From: an uncultured Victivallales bacterium
Lineage (GTDB): Bacteria; Verrucomicrobiota; Lentisphaeria; Oligosphaerales; JAFGRS01
NCBI GenBank assembly: GCA_903834675.1
Contig: CAILKC010000916.1
Location: 1-19,560 of the forward strand
Direction of reading: 5' to 3'
DNA length: 19,560 bases
Shown here: positions 7,763 through 19,560 of the stretch, one piece after another
How the letters are laid out: each line of letters opens with the position of its first letter
Numbering within the stretch: position 1 is the stretch's first letter
Program-made: the position numbers and the translations under genes
The notes under the pieces: model-generated
What the model was told of the DNA's origin: nothing
Databases searched by the model: none
What the model saw: only the letters and a program-made list of their open reading frames with translations

Positions 7763-9082
7763 ATGCGTACCTCCATGCTTCCCGTCTTGCGCGAGCGCCT
7801 GCTTCGGGGCGTAGCGACCGCGGAGCGCCTAGGCGCGACGGCGGCCCGCCTCACCTTCGGGCACGGCGAGAGCATCGACTGCGAGTTCGAGAGCGGCCGG
7901 CTGAAGCGGGCTGGGTCCGAGGAGGATGCCGGTTACACGGTAAGCGTGGTGGTGAACGGGCGGCGGGGCGTGACCAGCGGCAACCGCATCGGCGATGTCG
8001 AGATCATGGTCGAGCGCGCCATGGCACTGGCCCGGGCCGGCAGCGTGGCCCATTTCGAGCGCTACCCAGCCCCCGCCGCCTATACGACCGTGCGGCAGCA
8101 CTCCGCCTCGGTCCTGGCGCTGTCGCGGGAGCGGATGATCGAGGCGTGCGGCGGCATGGTGGAGCGCCTGAAGGGCATCGACGCGGGGCTCGACATCAAT
8201 GCCAGCGCGGCCCGCTCCGAGCACGAGTCGCTGGTGGTCAACAGCGCCGGGATGTGCTATGAAAACCGCAGCACGAACTGGTCCCTGGGCGCCGGGGTAC
8301 AGCGCACCGAGGGCACGGACATGCTTTTCGCCCAGGCGGGCCGTGGCTGGTGTGAGGTCAACGACTTCTTCGATCCCGACTACATCGTCCGCGAGATCGA
8401 GACTGACCTGCGGCGCGGAGAGCGTCTGGCAGAGGCTCCGGCGGGAGCCGTGCCGCTCTATCTGCCGCCGGAGATGGTGGCGACGCTGGCTTGGCAGATT
8501 CTCGCCGGACTGAATGGCCGCAGCGTGGCCAAGGGCACCTCGCCGTTGCGGGATCACCTCGGCGAAGCCTATTTCGCCCCGAACCTGACCGTGGTGGACA
8601 ATCCGCACCTCGACTTCTGCCCGGGCGCCAGCGAACTCGACTCCGCCGGCATCCCCACGCGCCCCTGCACCCTCATCGATCACGGCGTCATCCGCATGTT
8701 CCTCTATGACCTCGACACGGCCGGCCTGGCTGGCGCATCGCCCACGGGTCATAGCGGCTGCAGCCCCTACGCGCCGGAACTGCTGCCCGGCGCGAGGCCT
8801 AGTGCCGAGCTGCTGGCCGGCATCGAGGATGGGCTCTACGTCAAGTCGCTGCTCGGCTTCGGCCAGAGCAACATCGCGAACGGCGACTTCTCCTGCAATG
8901 TCGCCCTCGGCTACCGCATCCGGCATGGAGAGCTGGTCGGGCGGGTCAAGAATACCATGATCGCCGGGAATCTGTTTGAGGTCTTCCGGCGCGAGGTGGA
9001 ACTCAGCTCGGACCGCGATCCGCTCATGCGGGTGCCCCACGCCGTCGTGCATGGCATCGCGGTACAAAGTTCGCAGGGCTGA
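7763..9082 (+). CDS. tldE: TldE/PmbA-type protease partner subunit
   Basis: This is the non-catalytic partner of TldD; the pair forms one protease active site enclosed by both subunits. The 439-residue product shows family segments such as DSAGIPTRPCTLIDHGVI and SLLGFGQSNIANGDFSCNVALGYRI, and lacks the HExxxH motif, as expected for TldE. The ATG at 7763 is chosen because AAGGAG (7748-7753) is 9 bases upstream; a longer reading from TTG at 7745 would begin before the ribosome site. The AAGGAG begins at the last base of the tldD stop, so the two are one operon and probably coupled. It ends 9 bp from the converging Rid-like gene. No candidate precursor peptide gene lies beside the pair. Confidence 0.92.
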   Translation: MRTSMLPVLRERLLRGVATAERLGATAARLTFGHGESIDCEFESGRLKRAGSEEDAGYTVSVVVNGRRGVTSGNRIGDVEIMVERAMALARAGSVAHFERYPAPAAYTTVRQHSASVLALSRERMIEACGGMVERLKGIDAGLDINASAARSEHESLVVNSAGMCYENRSTNWSLGAGVQRTEGTDMLFAQAGRGWCEVNDFFDPDYIVREIETDLRRGERLAEAPAGAVPLYLPPEMVATLAWQILAGLNGRSVAKGTSPLRDHLGEAYFAPNLTVVDNPHLDFCPGASELDSAGIPTRPCTLIDHGVIRMFLYDLDTAGLAGASPTGHSGCSPYAPELLPGARPSAELLAGIEDGLYVKSLLGFGQSNIANGDFSCNVALGYRIRHGELVGRVKNTMIAGNLFEVFRREVELSSDRDPLMRVPHAVVHGIAVQSSQG

Positions 9083-9091
9083 CGTTCGAGA

Positions 9092-10255
9092 CTAGAAGGG
9101 GGCGAAGGCCGGGTTGCCGGTGGGGAGGATGGCCGTGCCTTCAATCTCGACCAGCCAGCCGGGGCGGCAAACAGGGGCGCGCAGAATCAGGTAGGGCATC
9201 TCGGGAAAACGGCGCAGGAAAGCGCGCTCGATGGCGCGGCGGTCGGCGCCGTCGCGCAGGTAGACCAGCATATGGGTCATGTCCTCGAGGGTAGCCCCGG
9301 CGTCGGCCAGGAGCGCGGCCATGTTCTCCAGGGTGCGGTCCAGTTGCCGCAGGACCTCGCCCGGATGCACGATCTGGCCCTGCGCGTTGATGCTGGCCGT
9401 GCCCGATAGCAAGACGTGGGTGCGGTCGCCGTAGGTGACCGCGGTGCCGCGCTCGAAGGTGACCCCATAGAGGTGCGTCAGGCTGAGGTGATCGAGCGCG
9501 TGGAGGTAATGGACCTGGCCCGGCGCCAGCCCCTGGACCGCTAGGGCATCCATCATGACGCGGACCGCGGGGTCGCCGGCGCCGCCGGCAATCCCGGTGC
9601 TGGCGAGATAGTGCGTGTCCTGGTTCAGCCCGTGATCCGCAAAGAACTCACGACGGGCGCGGACGATGCCAGGGTAGTCCGTGTCGAGCGCCGGGAGGTA
9701 GATCCAGGTGCGCAGAGCATGGTCCAGCAGGGTCAGGCCGCGGCTGGACAGCATGCCGTCGAAGCGCAGCAGCGCGCCACGCATCTGCTCGTACGAGGAA
9801 CCCTCTCCCGGCAGCGCCAAGCCCGTAGCGGTAAGGTGGGTGCGCCCATGGTGCTCCCACAACCCCGCCCCGTCCGCGGCCACCCTCGTCCGCGGCGGCG
9901 TGGCGGGATCGGCAACGTGGTGGGCGTAGAGGGCGATCTTGGCTTCGGGAAGAGCCGGCTGTTCCACCCTGGAGACTGCCGTGCCGCAACTCAGTATCGA
10001 GGCGCCCAAGGCCTCGCGCTGGTTCACCAAGTCGCTGGCAAACAGGCGCCGAAACACGGCGGAATCCGGGCGCAGTCCCAGTTTGTCCAGGGCCGCGACG
10101 TAGGCCTGCTCCAGGCGTTGTAGTTGCTTCGCGAAGCTGCCGGGCTGGTCCGGCACCAGCAGCAGATGCGTCTCCTCGGCACCCCGGCACGGAGCATGCC
10201 GCCGGGCGCTGCCGCGAATGCCCGTCGCCATCCCACTCAGATCGTAAAACTGCAT
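9092..10255 (-). CDS. Three-unit Rid/YjgF-superfamily protein, chorismatase-like
   Basis: The 387-residue protein looks like three consecutive Rid-like units: about 25-120 (ending SRVEQPALPEAKIALY), about 135-245, and about 255-380, the last being closest to the canonical fold. The C-terminal segment PVCRPGWLVEIEG (361-373), the SGTASI motif (284-289) and RTWIYLP (182-188) resemble the FkbO/Hyg5/XanB2 chorismatases, which hydrolyse or rearrange chorismate to benzoate-type products; a Glu in the C-terminal strand is catalytic there. The family's usual length is about 330-350, so this one is longer at the N-terminus. The Arg used by archetypal RidA imine deaminases aligns to Pro354, arguing against plain RidA activity. 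The ATG has only a weak ribosome site. Superfamily is certain, chorismatase function a guess. Confidence 0.75.
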   Translation of the reverse strand: MQFYDLSGMATGIRGSARRHAPCRGAEETHLLLVPDQPGSFAKQLQRLEQAYVAALDKLGLRPDSAVFRRLFASDLVNQREALGASILSCGTAVSRVEQPALPEAKIALYAHHVADPATPPRTRVAADGAGLWEHHGRTHLTATGLALPGEGSSYEQMRGALLRFDGMLSSRGLTLLDHALRTWIYLPALDTDYPGIVRARREFFADHGLNQDTHYLASTGIAGGAGDPAVRVMMDALAVQGLAPGQVHYLHALDHLSLTHLYGVTFERGTAVTYGDRTHVLLSGTASINAQGQIVHPGEVLRQLDRTLENMAALLADAGATLEDMTHMLVYLRDGADRRAIERAFLRRFPEMPYLILRAPVCRPGWLVEIEGTAILPTGNPAFAPF

Positions 10256-10407
10256 CAGCCTGTCACTCTCTCATCTGCCGCCGCCCACCGGCCGGCAGGA
10301 GCCATAACGTGCATGGTCGGTGGGTTCCGCGCAAACTCTCCCGGACGGATTCCAGTCATGCACTGGGGCGGGCCGGACCTACCGGCGAGGCTCCTGCAAA
10401 ACCCCGT

Positions 10408-10538
10408 CTACCCCAACGGGGTTGGATCAGGGTGCCAAGGCGCAACCCCGTTGGGGTAGGAGGCCATGACCACACTTGACCCAGGGTAGCGGCACCCTGG
10501 CCGCAACCCTGGGCTCTAAGCCACAGCCCCGTTGGGGC
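10408..10538. repeat. Array of four hairpins in CCCCAACGGGG/CCCTGGG style
   Basis: CTACCCCAACGGGGTTG (10408-10424) pairs perfectly with CAACCCCGTTGGGGTAG (10443-10459). CCCAGGGT (10480-10487) pairs with ACCCTGGG (10506-10513), while CAGGGT (10482-10487) can alternatively pair with ACCCTG (10494-10499). GCCCCGTTGGGGC (10526-10538) is a self-palindrome that repeats the core of the first arm. The layout is that of a dispersed multi-hairpin intergenic repeat; no second copy lies in this window. Confidence 0.75.
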
Positions 10539-10633
10539 AGGGACATGCACCTGAGTTGTAACCTGACAAGCTGTAAAAACATGCCCGCGCCGCCGTCCGC
10601 AAACCACTTTACCTGGTTCATCCAGGCACGACT

Positions 10634-10657
10634 CCGATACCGATTCCGACCCCGATT
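10634..10657. repeat. Four tandem CCGATT-like hexads
   Basis: Four consecutive hexads read CCGATA, CCGATT, CCGACC and CCGATT and run into a stretch of T that ends at the left terminus of the palindromic element. The second copy of that element also has a T run just upstream (19395-19399) but not the hexads. Confidence 0.6.
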
Positions 10658-10660
10658 TTT

Positions 10661-10922
10661 CGACCTGTGCAATAAGGGAGTCCGTCTGGAGCGCTGAAGG
10701 CGCGCTGCCATACCAGCCCAGGGCAACGCCCTGGGAATAGGACGGTTATGGGTTTAAGCCCTGTAGGGGCGAGCTATCTGCCATACCTCCGCACCGAGGC
10801 CGCATGGTCCGCCCCTTCAGGGCTCAATCCGCGCTGTGGATGGGTACCCAGGGCGTTGCCCTGGGCGCCCGGAACGCCCCTTTGGGGCTGAATACCACGG
10901 CCCATCCTTATTGCACAGGTCG
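10661..10922. repeat. 262-bp palindromic element with 17-bp terminal inverted repeats
   Basis: The ends are CGACCTGTGCAATAAGG (10661-10677) and its perfect reverse complement (10906-10922). Inside, CCCAGGGCAACGCCCTGGG (10717-10735) is mirrored exactly at 10847-10865, and AGCCCTGTAGGGGCG (from about 10762) has a near-mirror around 10809-10825, so the whole element is one degenerate palindrome centred near 10791. Each arm block is itself a small hairpin. It encodes no protein. Its first 159 bases recur at 19402-19560 with 16 substitutions and no gaps. It could be a non-autonomous, MITE-like or REP-like repeat; no transposase is nearby and no clear target duplication was found. Confidence 0.85.
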
Positions 10923-11192
10923 CGTTTCTTCACAGATTCTGAGCAGTTACGGCACATCAATGTATCCGAGGACCGGCCTGAAAGCCCATTCCTGTACCGG
11001 CCTTAGGCGTGGGTCCAGCCTCGGTCGCTCCCGTGCTGCGGGCCGAGTCCCGAGGCCAGGCTGGGCCGAGCATCAGCCCGCAAGAAAGGCGCATTTTTGT
11101 CTCAAAAGTGCCTAGCTCAAGCCGCCATGTGGGCTATGGTATAGAGTTTTAATATGCGTTCTTCCAAGGCTTTGCGCTGACTTGACTCGCAC

Positions 11193-11208
11193 TTGGCATC
11201 AGGAACGC
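11193..11208 (+). promoter_or_regulatory. Candidate sigma-54 (-24/-12) promoter for gltB
   Basis: TTGGCATC is followed at the exact GG-N10-GC spacing by ACGC, with GG at 11195-11196 and GC at 11207-11208. The -24 half agrees well with the sigma-54 consensus, the -12 half less well (ACGC instead of TTGC). Glutamate synthase and other nitrogen genes are often linked to nitrogen-responsive control, which makes this site worth listing. A TTGACT at 11182-11187 has its nearest -10-like box (TAGACT) 21 bases away, too far for sigma-70. A leader of about 65-70 bases would result. Confidence 0.3.
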
Positions 11209-11281
11209 TAGACTTAGTCCATCCAAGGCCGCCCAGGTCAAGGTTCGCGGGGGGCGGTGGCAGGCACAGGCGGCGGAGACG

Positions 11282-15907
<4,626 letters not shown>

Positions 15908-15931
15908 CCCGGCGCGGCGAGGAGGACCGCG

Positions 15932-17362
15932 ATGTGCGCCAAACCCACTGGTTTCCTGGAATACAGCCGTAAGGACTTCGGCAAGCGCCCCAAGGAGGAA
16001 CGCCTCCTGGACTGGAGCGAAGTGCAGGTCCCGCAGGCGCCCGCCGAGCTGGCCCAGCAGGCGGCCCGCTGCATGGACTGCGGCATTCCCTTCTGCCATG
16101 CTCACGGCTGCCCGCTGGGCAATCTCATCCCAGACTTCAATGATCTGGCCTACCGCGGCCATTGGCGCGAGGCGCTGGCGCTGCTGCATCGCACCAACAA
16201 CTTCCCCGAGGTCACCGGACGGGTCTGTCCGGCTCCCTGCGAGACCTCCTGCACGTTGAACCTCAACCAGGAGCCGGTGACCATCCGGCAGCTCGAGCTG
16301 GCCATCGTAGAGAAAGGCTGGAGCGAAGGCTGGATCAAGCCGGAACCCGCGGCCGTCAAGAGCGGTCGCCGCGTCGCCATCATCGGCAGCGGTCCGGCGG
16401 GCCTGGCGGCGGCGCAGCAACTGGCCCGGGCGGGACACGAGGTGACCGTGTTCGAGCGCGAGGCGCGCATCGGCGGCATCCTGCGCTACGGCATCCCTGA
16501 CTTTAAGCTCGAGAAGCGCGTTCTCGACCGCCGCCTGGCGCAGATGGCCGCGGAAGGGGTCGCCTTCGAAACCGGGGTGATGGTCGGCGTCGACCTGGCG
16601 CTCTCCTATCTTCAGCGCAGCTTCAACGCCGTGCTTCTGGCGGGCGGGGCGCGCAGCCCTCGCGACCTGACGGTCCCCGGGCGCGAACTGGCCGGCATCC
16701 ACTTCGCCATGGACTTCCTGGTGCGCCAGAACCGCCGGGCGGAGCAGGCCGCGCCGGGGCAGTCCGCGGAAATCACGGCCGCCGGGAAGCGCGTCGTCGT
16801 GATCGGCGGCGGCGACACCGGCGCCGACTGCGTCGGCACCAGCCTGAGGCAGGGCGCCAGCGCCGTGACCCAGTTCGAGATCCTGCCGAAGCCACCGCCG
16901 ACCCGCAGCGAGTCCACCCCCTGGCCCGAATGGCCCCAGGTGCTGCGCTCAAGCAGCTCTCACGAAGAGGGCGGCGAACGACGCTGGAACATCACCACCC
17001 ACGCCTTCCTCGGCCAGGACGGCCAGCTCAGCGGCGTCCGCTGTGCCGAGGTGGAGTGGGTCACCGCCGACAAGGGCCGCCGCGTCTGTCGCGACCGCCC
17101 GGATACCGAGTTCGTCCAGCCGGCTGAGCTGGTCCTGCTGGCCATGGGCTTCACCCGCGAGGGCAACAGCGAGGTACTCGGGCACTTCGGCGTGGAACTG
17201 GATGCCGCGGGGAACCCCAAGCTCAACCCCGAGGGCATGACGACCCGGCCCGGCGTGTTTGTCACCGGCGACCTGGCCAGCGGCGCCTCGTTGGTCGTTC
17301 GCGCCATCGCGGCCGGACGGAAGGCGGCGGAGGGCATCCAGCGCTTCCTGGCGGCAGTATAG
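15932..17362 (+). CDS. gltD: Glutamate synthase, small (beta) subunit
   Basis: GltD takes electrons from NADPH and passes them through FAD and iron-sulphur clusters to GltB. The 476-residue product has two N-terminal cysteine groups for 4Fe-4S clusters (Cys47, Cys50, Cys55, Cys60 and Cys99, Cys103, Cys107), an FAD-binding loop IGSGPAGLAA (151-160) and an NADPH-binding loop IGGGDTGAD near 290, ending with the FAD-contacting GVFVTGDLASGASLVVRAI. Length is normal for the family. AGGAGG (15920-15925) stands 6 bases before the ATG. The close spacing to gltB shows one operon and gives the 1:1 supply the complex needs. Confidence 0.97.
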   Translation: MCAKPTGFLEYSRKDFGKRPKEERLLDWSEVQVPQAPAELAQQAARCMDCGIPFCHAHGCPLGNLIPDFNDLAYRGHWREALALLHRTNNFPEVTGRVCPAPCETSCTLNLNQEPVTIRQLELAIVEKGWSEGWIKPEPAAVKSGRRVAIIGSGPAGLAAAQQLARAGHEVTVFEREARIGGILRYGIPDFKLEKRVLDRRLAQMAAEGVAFETGVMVGVDLALSYLQRSFNAVLLAGGARSPRDLTVPGRELAGIHFAMDFLVRQNRRAEQAAPGQSAEITAAGKRVVVIGGGDTGADCVGTSLRQGASAVTQFEILPKPPPTRSESTPWPEWPQVLRSSSSHEEGGERRWNITTHAFLGQDGQLSGVRCAEVEWVTADKGRRVCRDRPDTEFVQPAELVLLAMGFTREGNSEVLGHFGVELDAAGNPKLNPEGMTTRPGVFVTGDLASGASLVVRAIAAGRKAAEGIQRFLAAV

Positions 17363-17386
17363 TAAGCGCCTCGGGATTGGCCTCCG

Positions 17387-17412
17387 GAATGATGGAATGA
17401 TGGAACGATGGA
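17387..17412. repeat. Three tandem GAATGATG octads
   Basis: GAATGATG, GAATGATG and GAACGATG lie in tandem in the 72-bp gap between gltD and aspS. They contain several ATG triplets but no ribosome site, and end about 22 bases before the aspS start. No terminator is seen in this gap, so aspS may be transcribed with gltBD. Confidence 0.75.
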
Positions 17413-17434
17413 CCTCACGGATCAACAGTGACTT

Positions 17435-19222
17435 ATGGCTGAACATCGCTACCGAACTCACACCTGCGGCGAATTACGTCCGGCTCACATCGGGACGCCG
17501 GTCCGGCTGTCCGGCTGGGTGCATAGCGTCCGTGACCACGGCGGCATCGTCTTCGTCGACCTGCGCGACCACTATGGCATCACGCAGGTGGTCATCCGAC
17601 CTGAACAGCCCTTCTACGACGACTTCAACCGGTTGCACCTGGAATCGGTCGTCTGCCTCGCCGGCACAGTCGTCGAGCGTCAGGCCGAGACCCGTAACCC
17701 GAAGCTGGATACGGGGCTGGTCGAGGTCGTCGCCGAGGCCCTCGAGGTCCTCAGCGCCGCCGCGGTCGTGCCCATTGGGGTCAGCCAGGAGACGGCCTGT
17801 GACGAGAACGTCCGCCTGCGCTACCGCTTCCTGGATCTGCGGCGCGAGACGATCCACCGCCAGATCATGCTGCGCAGTCAGTTGATGGGCTATGTCCGCG
17901 CCCGCATGACGGGCCTGGGCTTCAACGAGTTTCACACCCCGATTCTGACCACCAGTTCCCCCGAGGGCGCCCGCGATTTCCTGGTGCCCAGCCGCCTGCA
18001 CCCGGGCCGCTTCTACGCCCTGCCCCAGGCGCCCCAGATCTACAAACAGCTCCTGATGGTCTCCGGTTTCGACCGCTACTTCCAGATCGCGCCCTGCTTC
18101 CGCGATGAGGACAGCCGGGCCGACCGCTCGCCCGGCGAGTTCTACCAGATCGACATTGAGATGAGCTTTGTCACCCAGGAAGACGTCTTCCGCGTCGTCG
18201 AGACGCTGATGACCGGCATCTTCACGGAGTTCGGCGGGGGTAAGACGATGACCCCGGCCCCGTTCCCCCGCCTGACCTACGCCAAGGCCATTGCCGACTA
18301 TGGCTGCGACAAGCCCGACCTGCGCAACCCGCTGCGCATGATCGAGGTCACGGACGTCTTCGCCGGCAGCGCCTTCCAGGCCTTCGCCGGCGTCGCCGCC
18401 CGCCAGGATGGGACCGTGCGCGCCATCCCCGTCAAGGGGATTGCCGCCGGTACCCCGCGCAGCTTCTACGACAGCATGATCACCTTCGCCCAAGGCGCCG
18501 GGGCCAAGGGCCTCGGCTACATCGTCTTCGCCGAGGGCGAAGCCCGCAGCCCGATCGCCAACCACCTCGACGCCGACCGCCTCAACACCCTCAAGAGTCG
18601 CTGCGCGGTCAGCGATGGCGATGTCGTCTTCTTCATCGCCGACACGCGCGCCAAGGCCCGCAGCATCGCCGCCGCCGTCCTGCCTGAACTCGGCACGCGC
18701 CTGGGACTCATCGAGGCCAATACCTTCCGCTTCGTCTGGGTTGTCGACTTCCCCATGTACGAGCACAATGAAGAACTGGGCCGGATCGACTTCAGCCACA
18801 ACCCCTTCAGCATGCCGCAGGGCGGCATGGAAGCCCTGGAGAACCAGGATCCGCTGACCATCGTGGCGCACCAGTATGACCTGGTCTGCAATGGCATCGA
18901 GCTCTCCTCGGGCGCCATCCGCAACCACCGCCCCGAGATCATGCTCAAGGCCTTCGAGATTGCCGGCTACACGCGCGAAGAGGTCGAGAGTAAGTTCCAG
19001 GGACTCATGCGCGCCTTCCAGTACGGCGCCCCGCCCCACGGCGGCATCGCCCCCGGTTTCGATCGCATCCTGATGCTGCTGACCGGTGCCAAGAACATCC
19101 GCGAAGTCATCGCCTTCCCGCTGAACCAGAGCGCCCAGGATCCGTTGCTGGGGGCCCCCGGGGAGGCGAGCGAGAAGCAGTTGCGCGAACTGCATCTGCG
19201 CAGCACCGTAACGCCTAGCTGA
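17435..19222 (+). CDS. aspS: Aspartyl-tRNA synthetase, bacterial type
   Basis: AspRS charges tRNA with aspartate. The 595-residue product has the N-terminal OB-fold anticodon domain (about 1-110), class II motif 2 (CFRDED, 221-226), the substrate-site stretch QAPQIYKQ (199-206 or so), the bacteria-specific GAD insert (about 300-420) and motif 3 ([10 protein letters not shown], 537-546). Length matches bacterial enzymes. His35 in VRDHGG stands where non-discriminating AspRSs such as that of Pseudomonas aeruginosa have His and the E. coli enzyme has Leu, so this enzyme may also make Asp-tRNA(Asn). The ATG lacks a clear ribosome site; the octad repeats lie just upstream. It is on the same strand as gltD, 72 bp downstream. 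Confidence 0.97.
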   Translation: MAEHRYRTHTCGELRPAHIGTPVRLSGWVHSVRDHGGIVFVDLRDHYGITQVVIRPEQPFYDDFNRLHLESVVCLAGTVVERQAETRNPKLDTGLVEVVAEALEVLSAAAVVPIGVSQETACDENVRLRYRFLDLRRETIHRQIMLRSQLMGYVRARMTGLGFNEFHTPILTTSSPEGARDFLVPSRLHPGRFYALPQAPQIYKQLLMVSGFDRYFQIAPCFRDEDSRADRSPGEFYQIDIEMSFVTQEDVFRVVETLMTGIFTEFGGGKTMTPAPFPRLTYAKAIADYGCDKPDLRNPLRMIEVTDVFAGSAFQAFAGVAARQDGTVRAIPVKGIAAGTPRSFYDSMITFAQGAGAKGLGYIVFAEGEARSPIANHLDADRLNTLKSRCAVSDGDVVFFIADTRAKARSIAAAVLPELGTRLGLIEANTFRFVWVVDFPMYEHNEELGRIDFSHNPFSMPQGGMEALENQDPLTIVAHQYDLVCNGIELSSGAIRNHRPEIMLKAFEIAGYTREEVESKFQGLMRAFQYGAPPHGGIAPGFDRILMLLTGAKNIREVIAFPLNQSAQDPLLGAPGEASEKQLRELHLRSTVTPS

Positions 19223-19401
19223 GCCGCGGTCGGCCCCTTCGCGGCGCCATAGCTTCGTGACGCATCCGCTGCGGTCGGGGCGGGTATCAGAGCGGCATCT
19301 GGTGGCGCCGGGGAACGGGTCGACGGAAGCGGTCTTCCGCGGCACCGACACCTGAATTACCCCCTTGGTGTGGTAGCTAGTCGGTAGCCGCCGCTTTTTG
19401 T
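19223..19401. other. Non-coding stretch between aspS and the palindromic repeat
   Basis: About 180 bases with no gene. A small hairpin, CGGAAG-CGGT-CTTCCG (about 19322-19337), lacks a T run, and the CGCTTTTTG at 19393-19400 lacks a good stem, so no intrinsic terminator for aspS is called. Confidence 0.5.
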
Positions 19402-19560
19402 CGACCTGTGCAATAAGAGAGTCCGCCTGGAGCGCTGAAGGCGCGCGGCCATACCAGCCCAGGGCAACGCCCTGGGAATAGGATAGTTATGGGTTTGAGC
19501 CCTGTAGGGGCGAGCTATCTGCCCTCGGTTCGCGCTGAGGTCGCATAGGCCGCCCCTTCA
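19402..19560. repeat. Second copy of the palindromic element, cut by window end
   Basis: These 159 bases align without gaps to 10661-10819 with 16 substitutions, about 90% identity. It begins with the same terminus CGACCTGTGCAATAAG and keeps CCCAGGGCAACGCCCTGGG and AGCCCTGTAGGGGCG unchanged. Ten of the 16 differences fall in the last 40 or so bases, which is the centre of the palindrome. The right half lies outside the window. Confidence 0.9.

Larger units (their letters stand above)
10256..11281. other. 1,026-bp repeat-filled divergent intergenic region
   Basis: This gap separates the Rid-like gene (minus) from gltB (plus). No supported gene was seen; the short open frames lie inside palindromes. 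It holds a nested inverted repeat (10295-10397), a hairpin array (10408-10538), hexad repeats (10634-10657), a 262-bp palindromic element (10661-10922), a GC-rich partly self-complementary stretch (11016-11064) and a candidate promoter (11193-11208). The remaining bases, 10923-11015 and 11065-11190, show nothing recognisable. Confidence 0.7.

Noticed and set aside
10408..10922. CRISPR array
   Set aside because: The repeats here are palindromic blocks of differing sequence without regular direct repeats and equal spacers, and no cas gene is present.
10804..11115. Open frame of 103 codons on the plus strand upstream of gltB
   Set aside because: Most of it lies in the right half of the palindromic element and in structured GC-rich DNA; it has no ribosome site and resembles no protein.
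17474..19351. Long minus-strand open frame opposite aspS
   Set aside because: The plus-strand frame is an unmistakable AspRS; the opposite frame is a GC-bias artefact with no domain.

Overview
The window is a stretch of high-GC bacterial chromosome, mostly housekeeping and central-metabolism genes, separated by a few intergenic regions that are crowded with repeats. No phage, plasmid, CRISPR, rRNA or tRNA gene was seen. The lineage cannot be fixed from the sequence. Several families of short palindromic and heptad repeats between otherwise ordinary genes are a style I associate with large-genome environmental lineages such as Planctomycetota, Verrucomicrobiota or Hydrogenedentota. That is an impression only; a marker-gene tree of AspRS or GltB would decide it.

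Layout, left to right. (1) Positions 1-71 are one arm of a 71-bp inverted repeat whose other arm is at 5852-5922. (2) A PAS-PAS hybrid histidine kinase (306-2333) overlaps an RluA-type pseudouridine synthase (2330-3172) by 4 bp. (3) Converging on these is a two-gene minus-strand unit, a UxaE-type tagaturonate epimerase-family protein (5726-4002) and a short-chain dehydrogenase (4002-3181), joined by a TAATG stop/start overlap. A role in hexuronate catabolism is likely. (4) A 654-bp gap, 5727-6380, is a mosaic of heptad repeats, modular direct and inverted repeats and GC-rich hairpins. (5) tldD and tldE (6381-9082) form a complete metalloprotease pair. (6) Converging on them is a protein built of three Rid/YjgF-like units with a chorismatase-like C-terminus (10255-9092). 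(7) A 1,026-bp gap, 10256-11281, holds a hairpin array, a 262-bp palindromic element with perfect 17-bp terminal inverted repeats, and a possible sigma-54 promoter. (8) gltB and gltD (NADPH-type glutamate synthase) are followed by aspS. (9) The right edge, from 19402, is a second, cut-off copy of the palindromic element.

Functionally the window joins nitrogen assimilation (GltBD making glutamate), translation (AspRS, with the histidine typical of non-discriminating enzymes, and an RNA pseudouridine synthase), peptide processing (TldD/TldE), probable uronate use (UxaE-like plus SDR) and signalling (hybrid kinase). No obviously new multi-gene system was found. The least explained material is the intergenic repeat families, above all the palindromic element present twice, and the three-unit Rid protein.
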